DNA of 64,000 nt from Lunatimonas lonarensis (GTDB lineage Bacteria; Bacteroidota; Bacteroidia; Cytophagales; Cyclobacteriaceae): the NCBI RefSeq assembly GCF_000390185.1, contig NZ_AQHR01000041.1, positions 151,434 to 215,433 on the forward strand. Reading direction: 5' to 3'. Position numbers and translations under genes: made by a program. The notes beneath the pieces were generated by a model, which was given only the letters and a program-made list of their open reading frames with translations, made no database searches and had not been told where the DNA came from. Numbering within the stretch: the stretch's first letter is position 1; every line of letters starts with the position of its first letter. Shown here one piece after another: positions 18,043 through 26,350 of this stretch.

Positions 18043-19788
18043 ATGAGCAATGGAAGATCACTGGCAGCGGAGCAAAGCATGGACTTGGTATCCCATACGA
18101 TCAAAGTAGGAGGTGCCGAGTTGCCAGCTGCGGTTCAGGTCGCTTCCATAGCCATCCAAAAGGAGCTAAACCGAATTCCCTATGCTAAGATTACCGTGTT
18201 GGATGGGGATCCAGCCTCTGCCGATTTCAGCCTGAGCAATGAGTCAATCTTTTTGCCCGGGCAGGAAATAGAAATAGCCTTGGGGTACCACGCATCTACA
18301 GAAACCGTCTTCAAGGGTATAATTACCAGTCAACGTATTCGGATTCGAGAGGGTGGAAGTCAGCTACTTGTCGAATGCCGGGATAAGGCTACCAAAATGA
18401 CGCTTAGAAAAAGAAGCGGCTATTACTATGACAGTAAGGACAGCGAGGTGATCGAATCATTGATCACACGCAACCGATTGGCTTCCGAAGTTTCTGATAC
18501 GGGATACGCCCATGCAGAACTTGTTCAATTTGACTGCACAGATTGGGATTTTATGGTAGCTAGAGCACAGGCAAATGGGATGCTATGCGCAGTAGATGGA
18601 GGGAAAATAACCATCAGTGGTCCTGACTTAACCCAGGAGAGCCTCGGTACCGCTTCATTTGGTAACAACATACTCGAGTTTGATGCAGATCTGGATGGTA
18701 GAAACCAATTTAGTGGAATTAATGCGATTGGCTGGAGCTTGGCAGACCAGAAAGTGACCATACAGGAGGGATCCGACCCTAACCTGGCCTTGAATGGTAA
18801 TCTCTCTGCTGCCGATATTGCCGATGCCATGGGAATCGGCACATTGGAACTTAGGCATGGAGGAAAGTTAAGCGAAGCACAGCTTCAGGAATGGGCGGAT
18901 GCCAAATGGTTGTTCCAGCAGCTTGCCAAGATCCGTGGACGGGTCCGGATTCAAGGGGTTTCCCATGTCAATCCCGGAAGTATGATCGCCTTGGAGGGGG
19001 TAGGAGACCGATTTAGCGGCAAGGTCTTCGTCTCCGGTGTTTCCCATCGGTATGCAGAGGGTAGTTGGATCCTTGATATTCAGTTTGGGATAAATCCGGA
19101 ATGGTTTACCGATACCTACGCAATCCACTCTGCCCCGGCAGCTGGATTGTATGCATCAGTGAAGGGCTTGCAGACAGGCCTGGTTACCCAGCTTGGGGAT
19201 GACCCAGAGGGAGAGGATAGGATATTGGTCCGGATACCTATCGTCAACGAAGAAGAACAAGGGATTTGGTGCCGGCTGACTTGCCTGGATGCAGGCAAAG
19301 ACAGGGGGGCCTTTTTTCGACCGGAAATAGGAGATGAAGTTATCGTGGGATTTATAAACGAGGATCCAAACCAGGGGATCGTACTTGGCATGGTGCATAG
19401 CAGTGCGAACCCAACGCCGGTTCCTGCATCTGACGATAACCATGAAAAAGGCTATGTAAGCAGGGATGGGCTCAGGCTTATCTTTGACGACGATAAGAAA
19501 TCCATCCTGCTTGAAACCCCTGGAGGCAAGCGGATCCACGTCAATGAAGACGAAGGAATCGCAACGATGGAGGATGAACACGGAAACAAAGTGGTCTTGT
19601 CGGAATCGGGTATTTCGGTGGAAAGTGAAAAGGACATAAGCGTAAAATCTGCGGGAGATATCGTCCTGGAGGGAAACAACGTAACGGTAAAGGCGCAACA
19701 GCAGGCCACTATGGAAGGCGGTGCCGGAGCTGAAGTAAGCACTTCCGGCACTGCAGTACTAAAAGGATCTTTGGTTCAAATAAACTGA
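18043..19788 (+). CDS. eCIS spike protein, VgrG/gp27-gp5-like (Afp8/Pvc8)
   Basis: A 581-aa spike. Residues about 15-350 are the gp27-like hub (late-control protein D type; AVQVASIAIQKELNRIPYAK near the N-terminus). Residues about 370-450 form the gp5 OB-fold (GLVTQLGDDPEGEDRILVRIP and the DEVIVGFINEDPNQ strand). The C-terminal 110 residues form a beta-helix tip (DISVKSAGDIVLEGNNVTVK). It sits six bases after the LysM gene and 13 bases before the PAAR gene that sharpens it. The trimer should be the end piece puncturing the target envelope. Confidence 0.95.
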   Translation: MSNGRSLAAEQSMDLVSHTIKVGGAELPAAVQVASIAIQKELNRIPYAKITVLDGDPASADFSLSNESIFLPGQEIEIALGYHASTETVFKGIITSQRIRIREGGSQLLVECRDKATKMTLRKRSGYYYDSKDSEVIESLITRNRLASEVSDTGYAHAELVQFDCTDWDFMVARAQANGMLCAVDGGKITISGPDLTQESLGTASFGNNILEFDADLDGRNQFSGINAIGWSLADQKVTIQEGSDPNLALNGNLSAADIADAMGIGTLELRHGGKLSEAQLQEWADAKWLFQQLAKIRGRVRIQGVSHVNPGSMIALEGVGDRFSGKVFVSGVSHRYAEGSWILDIQFGINPEWFTDTYAIHSAPAAGLYASVKGLQTGLVTQLGDDPEGEDRILVRIPIVNEEEQGIWCRLTCLDAGKDRGAFFRPEIGDEVIVGFINEDPNQGIVLGMVHSSANPTPVPASDDNHEKGYVSRDGLRLIFDDDKKSILLETPGGKRIHVNEDEGIATMEDEHGNKVVLSESGISVESEKDISVKSAGDIVLEGNNVTVKAQQQATMEGGAGAEVSTSGTAVLKGSLVQIN

Positions 19789-19801
19789 AAAAACCGAGCT
19801 T

Positions 19802-20092
19802 ATGGGAAGTCCCGCAGCAAGAATTACAGATATGCACGTGTGCCCTATGGTTACAGGAACAGTGCCCCATGTGGGAGGTCCTGTGTTACCTCCTGGTGAA
19901 CCCACCGTTTTCATAGGTGGTATGCCTGCGGCACGAGTAGGTGATCTCGCTACCTGTACCGGACCCCCGGATAGCATAGTGGCAGGATCGGCTACGGTAT
20001 TGATAGGCGGGATGCCCGCGGCCAGAATGGGAGATAGCACGGCCCATGGAGGGAGTATTTTAGGAGGTGATCCCACCGTTTTAATCGGATAA
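19802..20092 (+). CDS. PAAR-domain spike tip protein (Afp10/Pvc10-like)
   Basis: A 96-aa PAAR protein that caps the VgrG-like spike. It carries repeated glycine-proline strands, including GSPAARITDMHVCP and the paired GGMPAARVGD and GGMPAARMGD. A Cys and His pattern (CPM, ATCTG and HGG) supports a bound metal. The sequence is a bare PAAR cone with no C-terminal toxin domain, so payload delivery depends on another carrier. Confidence 0.95.
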   Translation: MGSPAARITDMHVCPMVTGTVPHVGGPVLPPGEPTVFIGGMPAARVGDLATCTGPPDSIVAGSATVLIGGMPAARMGDSTAHGGSILGGDPTVLIG

Positions 20093-20102
20093 ATATTGCG
20101 GT

Positions 20103-20513
20103 ATGAACAGTGAATATGCGTTTTTGGGAAGGGGATGGAGTTTTCCTCCCACGTTTGACCACCGAACGGGAGAGGTCGAACTACTAAGTGGAGAAGCGGA
20201 TATCGAAAGCAGTTTGGAGATCCTGTTATCAACCAAGCTGGGCGAGCGCGTGATGCAGCCCAGCTATGGGTGCCAATTGGATGAACTTCAGTTTAATCCC
20301 CTCAACCGGACTACCGTCACCTATGTATCCGACCTGATAGAAACGGCCATTCTTTACCACGAGCCAAGAATCGCTGTGGAAAAAATTAAAATGCAAGAAG
20401 CTCCCGGTCAACCGGGGGTCGTTCTGATAGAGTTGGATTATATCATTCGGTCAACAAACTCCCGAAAAAACCTGGTGTATCCCTTTTACAAAATAGAGGC
20501 CAACGCAAGATGA
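20103..20513 (+). CDS. gp25/GPW baseplate wedge protein (Afp9/Pvc9-like)
   Basis: A 136-aa gp25-family protein. The signature SSLEILLSTKLGERVMQPSYGCQLDELQF core includes the EIL-G-R-V-M-P-x-G sequence that stabilises sheath initiation at the baseplate. It starts ten bases after the PAAR stop. In T4, T6SS and eCIS, gp25 is at the sheath-baseplate junction and is essential for polymerisation of the extended sheath. No unusual features. Confidence 0.95.
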   Translation: MNSEYAFLGRGWSFPPTFDHRTGEVELLSGEADIESSLEILLSTKLGERVMQPSYGCQLDELQFNPLNRTTVTYVSDLIETAILYHEPRIAVEKIKMQEAPGQPGVVLIELDYIIRSTNSRKNLVYPFYKIEANAR

Positions 20514-20520
20514 CTTGATC

Positions 20521-23500
20521 ATGAGTAGTGAACAACTCGATAAAATAAAACCATTTTGGAGACCCGGCACCACGCAGGCAAATAGGTGGCTACCCGAGCT
20601 GGATCCGTCTCATGTGAGGCTGATGGATCTTACTCCTGAAGATTGGTTGTTGTTTGCGAGAAATTTTTCCAGCTATATCCCTTTCTTCAGTACGCAATTT
20701 CCCGATCAGGTGATTGGGGACTGGGGCAGGTTTTTTGGGTCGTTGCTGCCTTCCGATACACTGCCGGATCGCCGAACCGAAGCTTACCGGGTTTTAGTCG
20801 ATGAACTTGCCACCAAAATCCGGATATTTGAAACTACAGGAGAGCTGTCACCGCACATGGGTTTGTTTTGTGCTTTTTTGAAACTTATGCGGTGGCCAAC
20901 CGACTCCATGAATCAGTTGACCAAGCGTCATTTGGATTTTTATTACAAAAGAATTCTCCATTTAAAAAAGAAATCGTTTTCGTCAGATCACGCCTTCTTG
21001 ACATTGGAGTTGGCAAAAATCCCTCAGGTACACCTACCTGAGGGAACGCTGTTTGATGGTGGAAAGGATACACTTGGTAAAAGGCGGGTTTATCGGACTC
21101 TACAGGGATTTACGGCAAACCAAGCCAAGATAGGCACTTTAAGGAACAGATATATTGACCATACGCTAAAAAAAGTCTTCCAAGGTCAGAATGCGAATTC
21201 CTTAGACGGAAAGGGAAAGCCATTTTCGGACGGATTTCCGCGATGGTGGCCCTTTGGGAACCCAGGACTGGATGTGGCAAGGTTTGGCATTACCTTGGCA
21301 GATGCCAACTTCCTTAGCCCAACGGGTACGATGCGCCATTTTTCCATTGAGTTCACTTTTAGAAATCCCCTTTCACCGGTTTTGACACCTGCTGAACTCA
21401 CCCATTCTATTTCAGCCGATTGGACCTGTGAGAAGGAATGGGTGCAGGTAAATCCTGTCCAACTAGCGGCAGGGTTTGCCAGTCGATGTCAAGGCAGAAC
21501 ACTTCAGCTTGCCTTTACCATGGAGGAAATTCTTCCTGGAATTGCCAAAGCTGATCCAAAAATACACGAGGAGGTAGAAATAGTCGGTATACCATTAGTT
21601 CGACTGGGATTTAAGGCGTCTAATCCGCGGATTGTTGATTTCCTGCTTCGACTAGCCGAAAACCCCTGCCAATCTATTACAGTTCGATCCATCGTACAGG
21701 GAATTCGTTTACCCAAAATTGAGAGTGACATGGGGGTATTGCAGGCCACTAAGCCGTTTATGCCCTTTTCTTCCTATCCGAAACAAGGAAGTGGCTTTTA
21801 CATCCACGAACCCACCTGGGAGGGAAAAAACGTCACCAGGGTTTCTGTGGATATCAGCTGGGCAAATACGCCGAAGAACTTCAGAGAGCAATACTTTGGC
21901 TACCGAAATCTCACCAGCCAAAACTTCAGTAAGGTTTCCTATGTTGCGCAGCATTTCGTTGCCAAGCATACTTCCATCGGCAATATCAAGAATGTTCTGT
22001 TGACGCCCCTTGCGCTTAACAAAGCCTTGCAGGAATCGAAGGTTCAAGTGAATGTCGCCCCGTCAAATTTGATCGTGGAGGACGACAGCTATTTCACCTA
22101 CGACCTGTATACACGGGACAATGTAAACTGGAATAAGGTGGAACCCGGCAGACGCGTGTTGTTTTCAAAGGAAGGGGAAACCTATAAAACCAAGCTAACG
22201 CTTGGATCCACCAGTAAATTGGAGATCAATCAGGGGATTCGGCTGTCGTTGAACCAATCCTTCTTGCACGAACTGTTTCCGAGGTTTTATGCGATGGCTA
22301 TGGCAAGCGAGCATCCCGAAACGCTCATACCCAACGAACCCTACACGCCTCTTGCCGAACAGATTTCGCTGAGCTACGAGACTTCTGAAACCTATCAGCT
22401 AAACCAACCGAACCGGCTCAAGCTGTTTCTTTCTGATGATTTCGGCTATTACGAAGAAAATATTTCGCGAAAACAACATCTCCCAACTACTTCCCAACAA
22501 GTGTTCGTTACCTCCTTTCCCCGTCAGGTGAGTGGGGAATTGATGATACAGATCCTGGATTTGGTACCAGGACAGCTGATATCGCTGTTATTCCAAGTAC
22601 TGGATGGTAGCGAAAATCCCCTAAACTCCCGATTTACTACTCAAAATGGGATTCGCTGGGAGGTTCTGATCAAAAATCATTGGGTTAGACTCGGTAATCA
22701 GCAGATCATTGCAGATGGAACCGACAACCTCCTCAGGTCAGGAATCCTTCGTTTGCAAATTCCGGATGCGGCATTTGAAGAAAACACTCGCATGGGTGGA
22801 CCTGGTGTTTGGATTCGTGCCGTTTCTACCAGTCCCTTTGATTCCACCTGCCAGTTGATGGACGTATTGCCCCAGGCGTTTGAGGTTGCCTTTGAAAACG
22901 ATGAAAACGGGTTGGATCATCTGAATCAAGGGCTACCGGCAAAGACCATTTCAAAAATGGTAGAACGAGTTGCGGGAGTGAAATCAGTCCTCCAGCCCTT
23001 TAATTCCTTTTCTGGGAGACCTGAGGAAAGTGACCGGTCCTTTTACACCCGGATAAGCGAACGGTTACGTCACAAGAACCGGGCAGTCAGTCTGTGGGAT
23101 TACGAGCATTTGGTGTTGGAAGCCTTTCCGGATGTCTATAAAGTAAAATGCTTGAATCATGTGAGTCCGGGTGGTTTTTTTTCTCCGGGGCATGTCACGC
23201 TTCTTGTTATTCCGGATACCGTAGATAAGAATGTGTACGATCGGTTTAAGCCTCGCTTTAGCACCGGGCGGTTGAATGAGATACATGCTTATTTGGTAGA
23301 CAAAATATCCCCGTCCCTAACCCTCCACGTGGAAAGCCCCAATTATGAAGAAATCCACGTAAGACTGGGGGTGAAGTTTAGAAAGGGGTTTGATCCTGCC
23401 CACCATCGTAACCTATTGGAGCAGGCGATTATCGGTTACCTTTCTCCATGGGCTATAGAAAGACGAAATTCGATTGAGTTTGGGGTATCTCTCCACGAGA

Positions 23501-23661
23501 GTCCTTTTATACATTTTCTGGAGAGTATTCCCTATGTGGCATATATCAGTGATCTGGTTTTATTGAAAAACAACATTTCCGTACGCAAGGCCGTTATGGC
23601 CACCAGTCCAAGGCATATCTTGGTTTCCAGTAAATCCCATTCCATAACGTTGCTTACCTAA
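20521..23661 (+). CDS. Baseplate J-like wedge protein (Afp11/Pvc11-like)
   Basis: A 1046-aa protein starting at ATG 20521; a TTG at 20515 would add two residues. It contains an N-terminal Afp11-type region (WLLFARNFSSYIPFFSTQFP), a long central beta-rich part, and near the C-terminus the baseplate J-like block LPAKTISKMVERVAGVKSV and FYTRISERLRHKNRAVSLWDYEHLVLEAFP. It should form the baseplate wedge with gp25 and the Afp12-like protein. Length is at the high end for Afp11 (about 900-1100 aa). It lies immediately after gp25. Confidence 0.92.
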   Translation: MSSEQLDKIKPFWRPGTTQANRWLPELDPSHVRLMDLTPEDWLLFARNFSSYIPFFSTQFPDQVIGDWGRFFGSLLPSDTLPDRRTEAYRVLVDELATKIRIFETTGELSPHMGLFCAFLKLMRWPTDSMNQLTKRHLDFYYKRILHLKKKSFSSDHAFLTLELAKIPQVHLPEGTLFDGGKDTLGKRRVYRTLQGFTANQAKIGTLRNRYIDHTLKKVFQGQNANSLDGKGKPFSDGFPRWWPFGNPGLDVARFGITLADANFLSPTGTMRHFSIEFTFRNPLSPVLTPAELTHSISADWTCEKEWVQVNPVQLAAGFASRCQGRTLQLAFTMEEILPGIAKADPKIHEEVEIVGIPLVRLGFKASNPRIVDFLLRLAENPCQSITVRSIVQGIRLPKIESDMGVLQATKPFMPFSSYPKQGSGFYIHEPTWEGKNVTRVSVDISWANTPKNFREQYFGYRNLTSQNFSKVSYVAQHFVAKHTSIGNIKNVLLTPLALNKALQESKVQVNVAPSNLIVEDDSYFTYDLYTRDNVNWNKVEPGRRVLFSKEGETYKTKLTLGSTSKLEINQGIRLSLNQSFLHELFPRFYAMAMASEHPETLIPNEPYTPLAEQISLSYETSETYQLNQPNRLKLFLSDDFGYYEENISRKQHLPTTSQQVFVTSFPRQVSGELMIQILDLVPGQLISLLFQVLDGSENPLNSRFTTQNGIRWEVLIKNHWVRLGNQQIIADGTDNLLRSGILRLQIPDAAFEENTRMGGPGVWIRAVSTSPFDSTCQLMDVLPQAFEVAFENDENGLDHLNQGLPAKTISKMVERVAGVKSVLQPFNSFSGRPEESDRSFYTRISERLRHKNRAVSLWDYEHLVLEAFPDVYKVKCLNHVSPGGFFSPGHVTLLVIPDTVDKNVYDRFKPRFSTGRLNEIHAYLVDKISPSLTLHVESPNYEEIHVRLGVKFRKGFDPAHHRNLLEQAIIGYLSPWAIERRNSIEFGVSLHESPFIHFLESIPYVAYISDLVLLKNNISVRKAVMATSPRHILVSSKSHSITLLT

Positions 23662-23674
23662 AGATCCAAAAGAC

Positions 23675-26344
23675 ATGGAAAGCAAGAAAGACCCAATAAC
23701 CTTACCTAAAAATGTCCGGCGAAACGACGGAACAGACTTCAATTTTTTGAGGGAGAGGGGTATTGCCTATATCGAATCCCTGTCCTCCAAATTATGGACG
23801 GATTACAATACACACGATCCGGGTATAACCATTTTGGAAACCCTCTGCTATGCGATAACGGATTTGGAGTATAGGTTATCATTGCCGATGGAGCAGCTAC
23901 TGGCAGGAGAACAGAAGCAAGGCTGGGAGCAGCAGTTCCACCTTGCTGAAAATATCCTTCCCGCAAAAGCGATTACCGAACTGGACTACCGAAAGCTCTT
24001 TATCGATTGCCGTGGTGTACGTAACGCTTGGATCAACCCGTTTCAAAAACAGGTATTTGTGGACTGTAAGAATAGCCGAATGTCCTATGACGCCGCAATT
24101 TGGGAGGGGTTGGAGCCCAAAGACCAAAAATCTTTTGAACTGAAAGGTCTTTACAGGATCATGCTGGACTTGGACGGCAGCGTTCCGCTTGCTCAGGTTA
24201 CCAGAGAAGTAGCTCAGCGGTACCATCAAAACCGGAACATTTGCGAGGATCTGGTGGAAGTGGTGGAAGTAGGGAGACATCCTATCAGGGTGTGTGCCCT
24301 CATAGAAATCCAGCCCACCGCTGATGAAGAGCTTATCCATGCGCAGATAGAAACGGTAATAGCACGCTATTTTTCGCCTCCTGTAAATTCATACACGCTG
24401 GCGGAGATGCTGGAAAAGGGCTACAGCGTAGATCAGCTATTTGAAGGCCCTTTGTTACGTTATGGATTTTTGGATCCTGTAGAGGTAGTAGAGGCAAGAC
24501 TTCGGACGGAGGTAAGGCTTTCCGATATCATCCGGAGGATCATGGATGTTCCCGGCGTAAAGCTCGTAAAGGATATTCAGCTGGGGGACTGCGACCTGGC
24601 AAACGACGAGGGCAGATGGGTTGTTCCCGTGAGATCCGGCTGTAAGCCCTACCTATGTGACAGGAGCAAGTTCAATTTTTCCAAGGGATTACTCCCCTTA
24701 AATGTGGATGCGGATAAGGTAAACTCCTATAGGACACAGATAGAACAGGCCTTTTTGGCCCGCAGGTTTGGGAACCCGACAGATAGTTTTTCGCTGCCGG
24801 TTTCGATTCCCTCAGCCGTAAATAGCTATTACAGTGTGAGGAATGACTTTCCGGAAAATTATGGCATAGGCAAAATCGGGCTTCCTGAGACCGCATCGCC
24901 CCTTCGAAAATCACAGGCAAAACAGTTGAAAGGCTATCTCCAATTTTTTGACCAAATCATGGCATCCTACTTTAGCCATTTGTCACAGGTACGGGATCTA
25001 TTGTCCATAGATGGTGCTAGGGATAAGACGTATTTTACCCAAGCTGTATTGGATATGGAGGATAACCGGGAATACTTGGGCGACTGGTATGACAATACCG
25101 ACCTTACGGAGCTGCTTATGGGTGTTATGGATCAGCCTGCGGCTCGAAGGAAGATGCTGTTGGACCACCTACTGGCCAGGTTTTCAGAGCGTTTTAGCGA
25201 ATATGCATTCGTGATGAAAAAACGGTATGGAGACGCTGCGGAGACTCAGGTATTGGCGTCACAAAGCTATTTCTTACGGGAATACGGTGCCATCAGCTAT
25301 GAAACGGGCAATGCCTTTGATTACCACAGGAAGCGGCCGGAACAGCTTTGGGACAGTCCAAATGTTTCCGGATTTGAGAAAAGGATTTCCTTGTTGGCGG
25401 GGTTTGGAAGTTATCTCAGAAGGCATCTCTCCAGTTCCTTTGTACAGCTTTACCGTTTTACAAGTTCGAGAAACGAGCAGGTATACCGTTGGAGGATGCT
25501 TGAAAGAAATAGGAGCATCATCCTATCGGCCACCGAAAATTACCGAAGCACCTCCCAAGCCTATGAGGAAATCTACCTGGTCATGCAGCTAGTGCTCCAG
25601 ATGACAACAGACCAAATCGAAAACCATTTCCTACAGACCGAAGAGGCGGGATACGAAACAGAGGACGTGGGTTGTTTCCGGATCACGAAGTCGCCATCCG
25701 GAAGGTATTCCTTTAGCATCATTAATCCGGCGATCCAACGACCCCGGGATTCCCGAAGAATAATTGCCAGTCAGTACCGGTATTATTCGAAACAGAACAT
25801 AAAGAATGCAATCCTACGGTTTATGGCGTTCATCTCCGAGAACTCCTTGGATGAGGGAGTGTTTTTGGTGGAGCACATCCTCTTGAGGCCATCGTTTGAC
25901 GCTGAGGCAGATTCTCCTTTCTTGCCGTTCTGTGCGGAAGATTGTCAGCCGGATGGTGTCTTAGACCCTTATTCATTTCGGGTTTCCGTGGTGCTACCGG
26001 GAAGCAGCTTCCGATTGGCGGATTTGGTTTTTAGAGACTACCTCGAAAACCTTATCCGGGAGGAGCTACCCAGCCACATCCTGGCGAAAGTTTGCTGGAT
26101 CGGTGCTTCAAATCCCGAGCTACCGGATGACCAAAACCCCTTGATTATCTTTGAGAACTCCTTTCGGACTTTTCTTGAGCATTTGGGTAGGGGCAGCAAA
26201 GCTGCTAATGCAGCATTTATTGACGTGCTTTCCAACCTTAGGTCCGTGTATCCGGAGGGCAGCCTTTTTGATTGCTCGGTAGAGGACGAAAGCGGCTGGG
26301 AAGAAAAAATCATATTAGGCAGAACAAATTTAGGAACCCTTTAA
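23675..26344 (+). CDS. Second baseplate wedge protein (Afp12/Pvc12-like)
   Basis: An 889-aa protein. The N-terminal motif DYNTHDPGITILETLCYAITDLEYRL is the Afp12/T6SS TssF-like baseplate signature, and LRKSQAKQLKGYLQFFDQIMASYFSHLSQVRDLL is a second conserved block. It is predicted to pair with the baseplate J protein in the wedge. The C-terminal third (from about 700) is less conserved. It starts 14 bases after the J-like gene and stops 7 bases before the next gene. Confidence 0.88.
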   Translation: MESKKDPITLPKNVRRNDGTDFNFLRERGIAYIESLSSKLWTDYNTHDPGITILETLCYAITDLEYRLSLPMEQLLAGEQKQGWEQQFHLAENILPAKAITELDYRKLFIDCRGVRNAWINPFQKQVFVDCKNSRMSYDAAIWEGLEPKDQKSFELKGLYRIMLDLDGSVPLAQVTREVAQRYHQNRNICEDLVEVVEVGRHPIRVCALIEIQPTADEELIHAQIETVIARYFSPPVNSYTLAEMLEKGYSVDQLFEGPLLRYGFLDPVEVVEARLRTEVRLSDIIRRIMDVPGVKLVKDIQLGDCDLANDEGRWVVPVRSGCKPYLCDRSKFNFSKGLLPLNVDADKVNSYRTQIEQAFLARRFGNPTDSFSLPVSIPSAVNSYYSVRNDFPENYGIGKIGLPETASPLRKSQAKQLKGYLQFFDQIMASYFSHLSQVRDLLSIDGARDKTYFTQAVLDMEDNREYLGDWYDNTDLTELLMGVMDQPAARRKMLLDHLLARFSERFSEYAFVMKKRYGDAAETQVLASQSYFLREYGAISYETGNAFDYHRKRPEQLWDSPNVSGFEKRISLLAGFGSYLRRHLSSSFVQLYRFTSSRNEQVYRWRMLERNRSIILSATENYRSTSQAYEEIYLVMQLVLQMTTDQIENHFLQTEEAGYETEDVGCFRITKSPSGRYSFSIINPAIQRPRDSRRIIASQYRYYSKQNIKNAILRFMAFISENSLDEGVFLVEHILLRPSFDAEADSPFLPFCAEDCQPDGVLDPYSFRVSVVLPGSSFRLADLVFRDYLENLIREELPSHILAKVCWIGASNPELPDDQNPLIIFENSFRTFLEHLGRGSKAANAAFIDVLSNLRSVYPEGSLFDCSVEDESGWEEKIILGRTNLGTL

Positions 26345-26350
26345 CAGACG